A stretch of DNA of 64,000 bases from Zingiber officinale (GCF_018446385.1 NC_055987.1:4423705-4487704); one strand, 5' to 3'. Shown: positions 10,990 to 22,416, counted from the first letter of the stretch. The notes: generated by a model not told the origin, from the letters alone. Numbers and translations: made by a program.

Positions 10990-11900
10990 CTATCTTCATG
11001 GTGTATAAGATCCGAGCCAGGCACTCGATAAAGAAGGCCTCGAGCCGTTCGGCTGGAGGTAAAGTATCCGAGCTAAGCGCTCGATGACGAAGGCTCGTGG
11101 AGCAACGGGAGCAGAAGGCTCAAGTAAAAGGATAACGCAGCGGGCCGCCTCCACCTCTGGGTGGGCCGAGCGACCATGAAGGACCGAGCGGGAAGTTTCG
11201 CCATCCTCCTGACCTTGATAAATTTCGACGAGTACATTGTATCCACCTCACTCTACGGGTATTCGGGAGTTGAGAAATTGAGTCAGATCTTATGCTGATC
11301 GGCAGACCCCGCGTCGTTCGGCCAGGAGTATAGTATCTGAGCCCAGCGCTCAACAAAGAAGATCCCGAGCCGTTCGGCCGAGAGTATGTTATCCGAGCCC
11401 AGCGCTCGACAAAGAAGACCCCGAGCCGTTCGGCCGGGAGTATGTTATCCGAGCCAAGCGCTCGACGAAGAAGACCCCGGGCCGTTCGGCCTGGAGTACG
11501 TTATCCGAGCTGGGTAAAAGGTGCGCTAAGGGTAAATGTATATACATTTTGATCGCCTATGTTCTTGTAATGCAGGAAGTAAAATTAATTCAAAGGATGG
11601 CCAATGGGTTTGCCGAGCAGCCTATCTCCCTAATGTATAGTATCCGAGCCACGCGCTCGAAAACGAAGGCCCCGAGCCGTTCGGCCGGGAGGTTTATATC
11701 CGAGCCAGAAGCTCGAAAACGAAGGCCTCGAGCCGTTCGGCCGGAGGTATAGTATCCGAGCCAAGCGCTCAAGAGCGAAGGCCCTAAGCCGATCGGCTGG
11801 GAGGTTTATATCCGAGCCGGTTTATATCCGAGCCGGGAGCTCGAGAGCGAAGGCCCCCGAGCCGATCGGCCGGGAGGTTTATATCCGAGCCGGTTTATCT
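10990..11900. repeat. tandem repeat block, about 57-bp unit
   Basis: Repeated words CCGAGCCGTTCGGCCGGGAGTA, GTTATCCGAGCC and GCGCTCGACAAAGAAG recur about every 55-60 bases with indels, roughly ten or more times. GAGCCGTTCGGC is nearly palindromic with GCCGAACGGCTC. The block occupies the place where gag-pol would be. Confidence 0.8.
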
Positions 11901-12009
11901 CCGAGATGGGAGCGCGAGAGCGAAGGACCCGTACTGTTCGGCCGGGCATAAATATTGTTCGAGCGCGGGATATGATACGAAAGCCAAGGTCGCTCGGCCT
12001 GGTAAGGAG

Positions 12010-13260
12010 TTAGCCTTAAAAAGCCGACGAGCTCCGTCGTTAAAGATCGAGAGCCGCGCTGACAGGCTATAAATAACCGCGCCGTCGAGCACCGATGTTA
12101 AATATCGAGAGACGAGCCGGCGTCTATAAACGTCCGAGCAGAAGACCGACGAGCTCCGTCGTTAAAGATCTAGAGCCGCGCCGACCGGCTATAAATAACC
12201 GTGCCGTCGAGCACCGACGTTAAATATCGAGAGACGAGCCGGCGTCTATAAACGTCCGAGCAGAAGACCGACGAGCTCCGTCGTTAAAGATCGAGAGCCG
12301 TGCCGACCGGCTATAAATACCCGCACCGACGAGCTCCGTCGTTAAAGATCGAGAGCCGCGCCGACCGGCTATAAATAACCGCGCCGTCGAGCACCAACGT
12401 TAAATATCGAGAGACGAGCCGGCGTCTATAAACCCTCCAAGCGGAAGACCGTCTAGCCTAGGCGTTAAACCGTAGAGTCGCGCCGACCGGCTATAAATAA
12501 CCGCGCCGTCTAGCCCAGACGTTAAACCGTAGAGACGAGCCGGCGTCTATAAACCCTCCGAGCGGAAGACCGTCTAGCCCAGACATTAAACCGTGGAGCC
12601 GCGCCAACCGGCTATAAATATCCGCGCCGAAGACCGTCTAGCCCAGACGTTAAACCGTAGAGACAAGCCGGCGTCTATAAACCCTCCGAGCGGAAGACCG
12701 TCTAGCCCAGATGTTAAACCGTAGAGCCGCGCCGACCGACTATAAATATCCGCGCCGAAGACCGTCTAGCCCAGACGTTAAACCGTAGAGACGAGCCGGC
12801 GTCTATAAACCCTCCGAGCGGATGATCGTCTAGCCCAGACGTTAAACCGTAGAGCCGCGCCGACCGGCTATAAATATCCGCGCCGAAGACCGTCTAGCCC
12901 AGACGTTAAACCGTAGAGACGAGCCGGCGTCTATAAACCCTCCGAGCGGAAGACCGTCTAGCCCAGACGTTAAACCGTAGAGCCGCGCCGACCGGCTATA
13001 AATATCCGCGCCGAAGACCGTCTAGCCCAGACGTTAAACCGTAGAGACGAGCCGGCGTCTATAAATCATCCGAGCGGAAGACCGTCTAGCCCAGACGTTA
13101 AACCGTAGAGCCGCGCCGACCGGCTATAAATATCCGCGCCGAAGACCATCTAGCCCAGACGTTAAACCATAGAGACGAGCCGGCGTCTATAAATCATCCG
13201 AGCGGAAGACCGTCGAACTCCGACGTTAAAGATCGAGAGATGAGCCGGCATCTATAAATC
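12010..13260. repeat. tandem array, 129-bp higher-order unit with paired TATAAA motifs
   Basis: Successive GACGAGCCGGCGTCTATAAA blocks start near 12788, 12917, 13046 and 13175, a 129-bp period. Each unit is two related half-units: one ends in GACCGGCTATAAATA and the other in GCCGGCGTCTATAAA. Earlier units (12010-12450) carry GAGCTCCGTCGTTAAAG in place of CTAGCCCAGACGTTAAA, so the array has two sub-families. About 20 TATAAA motifs occur in 1.25 kb. Confidence 0.9.
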
Positions 13261-13595
13261 ATTCGGGCGGACGACTACAAGTGTCCGAGAAGGTCGTCGC
13301 CAATATCGTTCGACCGACTCTACGTTCCTCTCGGCTCAGGACCCAAAGGTTCTTGTCGGTTTATAGCGAGCGACTCTTGATAGAAACACAGAATGATAGT
13401 TGTCCGATCGGAAGGGCTTGACATATGCCGAAGGTAGGATAATAGGCGAGCGGGTAACACACATATTAGCAAGGGGACAAAGTGCAAGAAGATAGAGTGC
13501 ACGAAAGGAAAGCATTTCATTGAAATTAAAACATTGGGCCGAGTGGCCTAAGTACAAAAAGGTTCACATTCAGCCGAGCGACCAAATTACAAGAA

Positions 13596-15800
13596 TTACT
13601 CAATATAGTCGTAGAGGTCCCTCGGAATATTGCTCAGGAGCTCCACCTGATCGCCGACTGGAATATTGGTGGACTCCGGAAGAAGGCCCTTCGACTTCAG
13701 ATAGGTCATGGTGGCCGTAATGGCCAAGTCGAAAGCTGAGTACATCCGCTCGCAAATTTTCTCCGAGAATTCAGGCGATCGGATGTGGTTTTGTCGAAAA
13801 GCGGCCACTCGGCTCGGCTCGGCATCCTGATATTCTTTGAAGGCCGCCTGGGAGCTTGTGAGGGCCTCATTCAGACGCTCAATCTTCTCTGTGTCGGCCG
13901 AGCGGCCCACCTTTTCCCGGTCAAGCTGCTCTGTTAGCTCCTTTATCTTCAACTCCAGGCCTCTGGCCTCAACATTCTTTTTCTCCAGGTCGGAGATAGC
14001 AGTATTCTTCCGAGTGGTAGCCAGAGTTATTTTTGTGTCAAGTGACTTGACTTGTCGCTCGGACTCGGCCAGGGCGTGGGCCTGATCAGCTATTTTCTTC
14101 TGCTCGGCCGCTAGTAGAGTTTGAGTTTTCTTCAGCTCCTTTTGTAACTCGACGTACGAGGGGCCTTGAGGGCCGCTCGGACCTCCTGCCGCCCGCAGTT
14201 GCCTTATCTCCTCGTCTGCCATAGCCAGGCGGCTGGAAACCGCTATCTCTTCCACCCATCTCTGAAGCAAGAAGGCGTAGTTGTTAAAAGCCGAGCGGAA
14301 AAATTACAAGAAAAAAAAAACGAACTTACCCCCATAGCCTCCCGCATGTGGCTGTTGGCTAAGTTCTGGAGGGGGATCATTGCAACTCGCGCCCGAGCGT
14401 CGGCCCACATCTCGGCTAGGGGCCCTTTCAAAGTAATGGTATGCTCGGGCACGGTTGGTCGATCGGCTTCTGGTAGCAACTCTTCAGTAGGGAGATGTAG
14501 AGTGACCCGTATTGTGCGGCCGTGACCAGGGATCGCTCGACCAGGATCAGAAGCCGGCGCGGAAAACCGCGAATGGATGGTTGAGCGTTGGACTGAATGG
14601 CGAGCAGGGGGGAGAGTGTTGACCGGAGTGGCCTCAACTGGAGCAATCAGCTCATCCCTGTCAGAAGGAGTCCGGTCGGACGAAAGGGTTTCTGCCATGG
14701 GCGCTTTGCCTCTAGCTGTCTCGGCGGCCCAGTCGGAGGGTTGGACCGCTGAGGTAGCCGAGCGCAGCGGAGTCTCCACCCGGCGCCTCTTTTGCAGGGG
14801 CTGTTCCTCCTCCCGAGCGGACCCTTCCTCGGGGGCCGTTGGTTCCCCGGAGGGGATAGTTCCGCTGGCCAACTGCTGTTGAGAGGCCTGAGCGGCCGAT
14901 TCAGCCTGGGTGCCGCTCTCTCCTTCGTGAGAACCGACCGACTGAATACCCAACGCTTCCATTTCCTTAGCCGCAGCGGCCTCCAACGCCGCTGCCTTTC
15001 TCTTCAGAACGCCGGCCATCACCGAGTCCATGACGGTGTTAGCTGCATGGAAAGGAGAAGAAATCAGTTAGCAATTAAAGCAAATGCCCAAGCAAAATTC
15101 TTACCGAAGCCGGTCGGAAGTGGGGTCCGTATAGGACTCAGCCCGAAAATGTACATCACTCCCTTGTGAAGAAGTTTGTTGATGTCAAGTCGCAAACCGG
15201 CTAGTACATTTGCGGCATGAAGATAATCCGGTCGGGTCTTGAATTTCTTCAACTCGGGAGGAGGAGGCAGACTGACCTGCCACTGGGTCGGGAAGTTCGG
15301 CTGATTGGGCATGCGGATGTAGAAATAATAGTCCTTCCAATGTTTATTGGAGGTGGGTAGTTTGTTGAAGAAGACCAAGCCGGGTCGAGCTTGGAACATA
15401 AAGGTGCCCGGCTCGGCTTGCTTAGGGTAGTAGAAATAAAAGAAGACCTCCGGTCGGAGGGGATGTTGTGAATCTTAAACAAAACAACAACGCCACAGAG
15501 GAGACGGAAGGTATTGGGTACTAAGCTGCCGAGCGGCACACCAAAATAATTACAGACATCTACTATGAAGGGATGTACAGGAAACCGTAGACCAGCGGTA
15601 AATTGGTCACGAAAGACACAGAAAGCGCCGCGCGGCGGTCTGTTTGGCCGAGCGGAGGGACCAGCGAGGCGAACTTCGAAATCCTCGGGGATTTCGAAAT
15701 TGTCTGTCAAAATATCGAAATCCCGTTGTTCGAATCGGGACCGCATGGTAGTGTACCATGGGCCTAGGGATTGTTCTTCGGGATGAGAGGAACTGGCCAT
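13596..15800 (-). CDS. antisense three-exon gene of inner Tat element (gypsy-type transposon domain plus coiled coil)
   Basis: It runs opposite to the element. Exon 1 15800-15105 (ATG opening MASSSHPEEQ), intron with GT at 15104-15103 and AG at 15044-15043; exon 2 15042-14330; 68-nt intron 14329-14262 (GTAAGT...TTGCTTCAG); exon 3 14261-13596. Reading phase is kept across both junctions (phase 1, then phase 0). Exon 1 carries a motif set around RFPVHPFIVDVCNYFGVPLG and NTFRLLCGVVVLF, resembling the Pfam family 'putative gypsy type transposon' (PF04195, from memory). Exon 2 is low-complexity with a basic KRRRVE patch, a possible nuclear signal. Exon 3 is a long heptad-rich coiled coil ending DLYDYIE. 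One apparent +1/-1 frameshift lies near 15450-15462 in exon 1, so this copy may be inactive. Biochemical function is unknown. Confidence 0.75.
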
Positions 15801-16071
15801 GGTCCGGATGGAAGAAATCAAAAAAGGAGCGGAAAGGCCAGAGGAAAACAACCGACGAAGAAAAGAAGTTGCAAAAATTGGAGCTAGGGAAAGAAATGCG
15901 AATGAGACACCGGAAAAGAGGGACGAAGGATATAAAACCTTACTGCGGGGAGAGGGATTAAGGAAAGGCGTCGGAGAGCGTCAGAGGGCAGAAACAAGAT
16001 CGCCGGAGCTCCAAAGCGCAGAGGGCAGTAGCAGAAGTCGCGGAGGCGAGTGAGGGGGAGAAGGAAACGAA

Positions 16072-16080
16072 GAATTTATA
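16072..16080 (-). promoter_or_regulatory. TATA box of inner antisense gene
   Basis: On the minus strand TATAAATTC lies about 270 bases upstream of the antisense ATG at 15800, followed by a CT-rich leader. It sits in internal DNA, outside the LTR, so the antisense gene has its own promoter. Confidence 0.55.
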
Positions 16081-16426
16081 GGGTGAAGGCCGGGTGGCCT
16101 CAACCGTCGGATCCAGGTCACGGGAATCAAAGCATGCATCTAGCCGTCCATTTCGAATTGCTTCGATCATGTCAAAATATCATGCTACTGCCGCCGTACA
16201 CCGATGACAGTGCTCCACGTGGCATTCAATCATTCGGAACATTTAATGAAAGCGTGCTCAACCTTGATGTCGAAGATTGGCGCAGAATACGAGGAGATCC
16301 GGTGAAGACCATTGTTGATTCGCGTAGGCTACCTCTACGGTTGGCCGAGCGGATGATACAAGCACGGAGGAACCGCTCGGCTGGATTCTTAGTCCAGTCA
16401 GTCGGGCTATTCGCCTCCTTCGACTA

Positions 16427-16445
16427 GACTTGAAGGGGAGGCAAG
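16427..16445 (+). promoter_or_regulatory. polypurine tract of inner element
   Basis: GACTTGAAGGGGAGGCAAG lies directly before the 3' LTR. The outer element's equivalent, read on the minus strand beside 18131, is GACTTGAGGGGAGGCATG, showing close kinship between the two elements. Confidence 0.85.
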
Positions 16446-17235
16446 TGATCCGGTAGTAAGAAAGGGGGCCCCACCATGGGAAGTCAACGCCACGTGGAAG
16501 CCATGGTGGTAGTCGTCCGCCCGGAGAGGGATGGGTCCGATCGGCTTGCCGACCGGACGATATACGGCTGATGGTTAAAAGCGCCCTGTCGAAAGCAGGG
16601 TTCCGGCGCTCAGGGGAAAAGGTCGTGGGCCGAACGGACCCCACGCTCGGTCAAAGACATAAGGTAACACTGCTAATAGTCCCCATAAAGCATGTGATGG
16701 AGAATCTCCCCAAGTAAACCACCGCATATGTCCGGCCGGATGTTGAGGGAGCTGTCCAGCCGGATGCTAGATCTGTAGTAAAGGGAAAAAGGACAAGGGA
16801 GGTCTTTTTCTGACAGCAGGTATGTTTCGCTTGTAGGTCATGCCCCAAATCTTGTGACAGGGGATTCTGCTGTCCCATCGAAGACATGCTTTGACTGTAG
16901 CGGTATGGTGTCAGGTAAGCTCTCTGACAAGTACATACCGAGGTATGGGTTGCTGACACGTCTGCACCTCGGTGAAAGTGCATTAGTTCTCTCCTCGCTC
17001 TATATAAAGAGCCTCAGACTTCGCTGGAGGGACGCATTCTGAGACTTTGGGAGCCACCTTTTTCATCGTTGCTTGCCTGACTTGAGCGTCGGAGGGTCGA
17101 CGCCGGGAACCCTTCCCGGCCCGACTTCTGTGCAGGTTCGCCGGAGATTCGTGCGACCAGACGGAGGCCTACGTCCTCGACTAGGAGCGCGCCACGTGCC
17201 CAGCGTCCTTCGGTTCGGTGATTCGGACAGGATCA
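16446..17235 (+). repeat. inner Tat element 3' LTR
   Basis: A 790-bp LTR nearly identical to the 5' copy and followed by the TSD CAAGA. Confidence 0.95.
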
Positions 17236-18130
17236 CAAGATAATGGATACTGGAGATATGATGTTTCTGTTGATCATGCGTGAACTCCAAATTGTATGGA
17301 CCTGTAATCATAGCAATGTCAGTGTTGAGCCAGGGAGGGGTTCCCCGGCGTTGGCCCTCCGACGGTCAAGTCAGTCACAGATGATGGAAAAGCAAAGAAG
17401 TAAAGAAGCGGAGCGAAAGAAGCAGAGTATAACAGTGTAGCAACAGTAATCTCTCTTACCTCTGATGAAGCTTAGGGCCTCTTTATATAGGGCTCTGGGA
17501 GCGCACGTGCACGCTTCTCAAAGCTTTCCCTTAAAAGACATGTCAGGAAAGTGTCTCTGACACCATACCTTAACGATCCGAACATATCTCTGACGTGACA
17601 GTGAAAACTTCCGTCGTACGATCTTCTGCCTGACCATGCCGCCAACAATACTGTCTATTAGTGGCATTGGTTCCCAAAAGGATATCGTCAGATCCTCCTT
17701 TTGTCTGTTACTGGGCTGAGCGAGAGGGCTGCTCGACCAAGCTTCAGCTACCGAAATGCCATTATCCTCTGGTCGAGCGGGTTGACTACTCGACAAGAAT
17801 TCCACTGTCCGAGCTCCTCTGACGTGCCGAACGAGGGAGCCGTGTTTGAACCTAGCTTGCTCGGTCGTGACCTCGCTTTGCTAGCTCCGAAATTTGATGT
17901 AAATCCGAGCGGGTTGCTGCTCGGCGTATGCTTCGCCGATACTTGGTTTTCTGAGCGTCGAAAGCTCGGTACGTGGGCGAGCTATGATGATGTCAGTTTG
18001 GACATTCTTTATCCCGGTCGGAGAAGTGGGTTACCCGACTGGCTGGTGATATAGGGGAGTTGATCGCCTTGACTTTGACCTCCACCGTGGCATTGCCCCT
18101 ACGCGGGATGGGCCCCTCATCACCGCATCA
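17236..18130 (-). repeat. outer Tat 3' LTR, remainder right of the insertion
   Basis: Collinear with 28314-29295 and ending CACCGCATCA. The minus-strand TATATAAAG at 17482-17490 is the LTR promoter. It lacks the roughly 85-bp internal duplication that is present near the end of the right LTR. Confidence 0.88.
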
Positions 18131-18150
18131 CATGCCTCCCCTCAAGTCTA
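18131..18150 (-). promoter_or_regulatory. polypurine tract of outer Tat element
   Basis: Read on the minus strand, GACTTGAGGGGAGGCATG directly abuts the 3' LTR. Confidence 0.8.
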
Positions 18151-18604
18151 GTCGAAGGAGGCTGCCAATCCGACTGACTGGACAAAAAGTCTGGAGATCG
18201 GTTGGCAGATCGGTCGTGATACTGGTTGGACTCCGATCGGTCTGCTTAAGAGTGTCGGTCGGCCGTGGGACTGATCCTTGGAGATGATCGGCGCTTCGAG
18301 TGTTTGTACTTCAGAATTTCTCATTCGGCTTCTTCGAATGAGTGCCGTCAATGCTGATGTCACCCAAATCTCCTTGGAATTCATACAAATCATCCCCGTT
18401 AAGACCAAGCACGTGCCCACGCCTATTAATGGCGTCCCTTAAATGTTGCCCTGTGGGCATGCGCCATGTGTCGTGCGCGTCGTCACCGCACGTCCTAAGC
18501 GACAGGCGATGATGTGACGTTTGACGGTTTGAATTCAACGGCTGGATTTGTTCTCCGATTTTCGTGACCTAGATCGATCAGTTCCAGTCAGCCGAGCCCA
18601 AAGT

Positions 18605-18612
18605 TTATAAAT
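18605..18612 (+). promoter_or_regulatory. TATA box of outer antisense gene copy
   Basis: TTTATAAATCC lies 80 bases before the ATG at 18689, in the position equivalent to the inner element's antisense TATA box. Confidence 0.45.
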
Positions 18613-18688
18613 CCGCAGCATTGGCTTCTTCTCCCCACTTTGCGCCACCGAGCGGGTCGGTACTTCGTCGCCCGCGGCCATCCCTGAA

Positions 18689-19820
18689 ATGACGGAGGCC
18701 TCATCATCTGATCAGACACCGTCCTTGGCCCAGCTACCGCCAGAGACCATTGCCACGCCACCTGTCTCGTTTCTACCACCGCCCTAACGGAGGATTTTGC
18801 AGTCCGGTATTCTCCCAACATCTGCTACCCAACCCTCCTGTCCGATGGCCTCTTCCCAGTCAACCCTGAGCGGCCGACGATCCGTAACGGCGATCCTCCA
18901 CCTGCCAACGGAGGATTACCTCAAGCCGAGCACCCAGCCACGCACTCCCGAGCACCAAATCCTCATTCGCGGGCCATTCGTCGACATTTGGGAGGAAGTA
19001 GGGCGCGAGCAACAATGATGCCCCCGGGGACACTTGCCAATAGCCACCTACAAATGTTTACCGGAGTAAGTATTTCACTACAAATTCATGATTTACATCC
19101 GATTAACGCTAACATTTTCTCGTTCGTCTACAGTACTGGGTGGAGAGCATAGTCTTGTGTCAACAGCTCACCTTCGTAGAGGACAAGCTTAAGAAGCTCA
19201 AGATCTCGAGCGGCGCGCCCTCATCCCTAGGGTCGCCTATTACCGAGGTCGCCAAACTGAAGGCCGACTTGGAGAAGGCCAACAAGCTCCTTGAGGCCGT
19301 GCGGAAGAAGACTGCTAACCAAGAAGTTATGCCGGGTCGGCTCAATACATAGGTTAACACTTTTGATAAGAAAACTGAGTCGGCCACGGCGAGGAAGAAC
19401 CGGACCATCAATGATTTAGAGCTGAAGAACCGAGAGGCCCGGACTCTCGCTCAGAAGCTGAAGGAAGCCGAGAACTTCCTAGTCAGCGAGCAGGACAGCC
19501 GCTCAGTTAAGGAGGCCTCTCTTCAGGGGAAGCTTAAAGCTATTGAGGACGCGCTGGAAGCTTCCCGCACGGCTTTGGCGACCTATCAAGAGGCCAAGCC
19601 GGGCAGGTTTGAAGCCATGAAGCAAGCTTACCTCGCCTCGGACGCATTTACTGATAAGGTCGCCCAACGTATCATTCGGCTCTTCGAACTTGCCATTGAC
19701 GGGACGCTCTAGCAACTCAAGATGGACGACCACCTCCTCGCCGATCTGACGGATAGCATCATCAACCGCAGCAAGTTGAACGACTCGCTGCCTGATGACG
19801 CTTTGGACTATCTGGAGTGA
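18689..19820 (+). pseudogene. antisense gene of outer Tat element, decayed homologue of 13596-15800
   Basis: It lies opposite to the outer element's gag-pol. After a short N-terminus (ATG 18689) most of exon 1 is missing. Exon 2 keeps SVTAILHLPTEDYL and PRTPEHQILIRGPF, matching the inner copy's VTLHLPTEELL and PTVPEHTITLKGPL, then has a TGA at 19016-19018 with a nearby frame change. A 68-nt intron (GT at 19066, AG at 19132-19133) is at the same place and of the same length as in the inner copy. Exon 3 (19134-19820) is an in-frame coiled coil with nonsense codons at 19350-19352 and 19710-19712, ending LDYLE where the inner copy has YDYIE. The conserved intron supports a genuine spliced gene in the ancestor. 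Confidence 0.78.
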
Positions 19821-20039
19821 GGTCGAGCGTCTTGTCAAAATTTTGAAGTTTAAATGTACACTCGCCCGATCAACGATGCTTCCCCTTATTTTTGCAATAA
19901 ATGCTCGCCCGTTCGGCGAAACTTTCTTTTTGTACCGTTTCTTGCTTGTTTGTGACTACCTTTGATCTTCCCGGTCAGTGATAATCACCAGCCTGTCCTG
20001 ATCTTTTCGCCTTCGGTGAAGTATTTGGATACATAGTCC

Positions 20040-20560
20040 CGTATGAACAGTACCTTCTCTCGAGTTTAAGGTCGTCGCTCGACCGCTAATGGAGACACGC
20101 GTTTAACATCGTCGCTCGACGATTGGACAAAGCCATGGGTTTAAGGTCGCTGCTTGACCGCTGATGGAGACATGTGTTTAACGTCGTCGCTCGATGATGT
20201 GGCGAAGTCATGGGTTTAAAGTCGCCACTCGATCACTGATGGAGACATGGGTTTAACGTCGCCGCTCGACGATGTGGTGAAGTCATGGGTTTAAGGTCGC
20301 CACTCGACCGCTGATGAAGACATGGGGTTAATGTTGCCGCTCGACAATGTGGTGAAATCATGGGTTTAAGGTCGCCACTCGACCGCTGATGGAGCCATGG
20401 GTTTAACGTCGCTGCTCGATGACTGGTGAAGTCATGGGTTTAAGGTCACCGCTCGACCGCTAATGGAGACATGGGTTTAACGTCGTCGCTTGACGATTAG
20501 ACTCGCGTTTAACGTCATCACTCGACGATTAGAGTAGACTCGTGTTTAACGTTGTCGCTC
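20040..20560. repeat. tandem repeat, about 75-bp unit, in outer Tat element
   Basis: GTTTAAGGTCGCCACTCGACC, GCTGATGGAGACATGGG and GTTTAACGTCGTCGCTCGACG blocks alternate about six or seven times. The array lies between pol and the antisense gene, as the arrays of the inner element do. Confidence 0.85.
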
Positions 20561-20718
20561 GATGATGTGGGATGTCATTCAGTACAGAGCTTTGGAACCC
20601 TTAGTTTTTTTTACTTTTGCCCTGTATGCAAAAAGTACAGGGATGCAAAGACATTAACTACTATTACAAGACACACCTCACCTGACTCGATAAGGTTGGA
20701 GATGGTTTGCTACTCCAG

Positions 20719-21887
20719 TCATCGTCCGTCCTCATCCTCTAAGTAGTAGGCGCCCGAAAGGAGCTTCTCCACGACCTTGAAAGGTCCGGCCCACAGGGCT
20801 TCCAGCTTGGTGACAGCACTAACTAGCTTTACTTTCTTCCATACCAAGTCGCCAATTTGAAATGACCTGGGAATCACCCTCCGGTTACAGCTCTGTCTCA
20901 TCCTCTGTCGGTATGCCATCAGCCGGACGGTCGATTTAGCGCACGATTCGTCCACCAAGTCCAACTCCAAAAGCCTTCGCTTGGCGTTGTCCTCGTTGTA
21001 ATGTTGTATCCAATCAGACTCAACTCCAACCTCGACAGGGACGACCATTTCACCACCATATACCAGGTGGAAAGGAGATGCTCGGTCTCTTCTTTGGGAG
21101 TCATGCGGATCTCCCACAATACACTTGGGAGTTCATCTACCCAGCTTCCTCCGATGTGGTCGAGCCGCGCGCGCAGGACTCGAAGAATTCCACAGTTCGT
21201 GACATCGGCTTGCCCGTTACTCTGTGGGTAGGCCACTGAAGTAAAGACTTGTTGAATGTCATACCCTTCGCACCATTCCCTGAGCCTCCGACCGGCGAAC
21301 TGCCTTCCATTATCTGAGACAAGCCGGCGCGGGATGCCGAACCAGCAAATAATGTTTTGTCATATGAACTTGATAACCATTTGTTCGGTTATCATAGCAA
21401 GCGGCTCGGCTTCAACCCACTTTGAGAAACAGTCCACCGCGACGAGCAAGAACTTCCGTTGACCTGTCACCATGGGGAACGACCCTACAATGTCTATGCC
21501 CCACTGGTCGAATGGGCAAGAAACTGTGGACGTCTTCATCTCCTCGGTCAGCCGGTGCGAGAGATTATGATATTTCTGTCAAGACAAACAGGTAGCCACC
21601 ATCCGAGCGGCATCCTCATAGAGGGTCGGGTAAAAGTTCCCGGCCAGTAGAATTTTCCTTGCTAATGAGCGACCGCCCGGGTGTCCTCCACAGGATCCTT
21701 GATGTACCTCCCATAGTATGGAGTCAGCGTCCTCCGATCCGACACATTTAAGTAGAGGCCTAGAGAAGGCCTTTTTGTAGAGTTGATCCCCGATCAGGGT
21801 AAATCGTCCAACCTTTCTCCTTAGCAAGCGAACCTCCTCCTGATCAGACGGGGTAGCTCTCGACCTCAAAAATTCCGTTAAAGCCAT
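20719..21887 (-). pseudogene. integrase of outer Tat element
   Basis: The N-terminal zinc-binding region keeps HQGSCGGHPG and CLSCQ. The core shows the first Asp in QWGIDIVGSFP, the second in LVSDNGRQF, and the region NGQADVTN where the catalytic Glu (normally QAE) is Asp. The C-terminal segment FQIGDLVWKKV...WAGPFKV is typical of gypsy integrases. It is broken over several frames, including a stop near 21357-21361. It ends at 20719, the end of the polyprotein. Confidence 0.85.
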
Positions 21888-21962
21888 CCTCTAATCATTT
21901 AGGAAGGTAAGCCCCTCTATCCGGTCAATATGAGCCACTAGGGATACTTGCTTGATCGGTTA

Positions 21963-22416
21963 TCATATGACGATCGGCGATAACGAGCTGGCTAGTTTGG
22001 CCAACTCATCTGCAGTCTGGTTCTCCGACCTGGGGATCTTCTGGATGACGACCACCCGAAAGTTGGCCTTCAGCTTTTCAAAGGCTTCGACGTAAAGCTT
22101 GAGTCGGGGGTTACATATCTCGAACACCCCGGTCAGTTGCTGAGTGACCAATTGAGAGTTCGAGTACATAAGAACTTTGATGGCTCTGACATGTCATGCG
22201 GCTTGTAGGTCGGCTATTAGCGCCTCGTACTTGGCTTTTGTTTGTTGCCCTGTAGTCCAGCCGAATGGACAACTGCATCCTCTCTTCTTGGGGGGAGATG
22301 AGTAATATGTTGATCCCACTCCCCTGCTGAGTAGACGAACCATCCACATATACCCTCCAAACTGCTTCTACCTTAGGATTTTGTACCTCAGTGACAAAAT
22401 TAGCCAAGGACTGCAC
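21963..22416 (-). pseudogene. second (archaeal-type) RNase H of outer Tat element
   Basis: Contains WRVYVDGSSTQQGSG (catalytic Asp after VYV), MYSNSQLVTQQLTG and IPRSENQTADELAKLA. It is split into two frames near 22170-22240. A second RNase H between the first RNase H and the integrase is the hallmark of the Tat clade. Confidence 0.85.

Larger units (their letters stand above)
9497..17235 (+). mobile_element. inner non-autonomous Tat-type LTR retrotransposon, complete
   Basis: Two 790-bp LTRs (9497-10286, 16446-17235) are flanked by the perfect 5-bp target-site duplication CAAGA (9492-9496 and 17236-17240). PBS and polypurine tract are both in place. The 6.16-kb interior keeps only an N-terminal gag-like frame on the plus strand and contains no protease, RT, RNase H or integrase. 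Most of it is tandem repeats plus a three-exon gene on the minus strand. By eye the LTRs differ at about 13 positions without gaps (about 1.6 percent), mostly transitions, so the insertion is young, below one million years at commonly used plant rates. It would need pol proteins in trans, plausibly from a Tat relative. Confidence 0.93.

Noticed and set aside
12010-13260. CRISPR-like regular repeats
   Set aside because: Units are contiguous, without unique spacers, in a plant retrotransposon.
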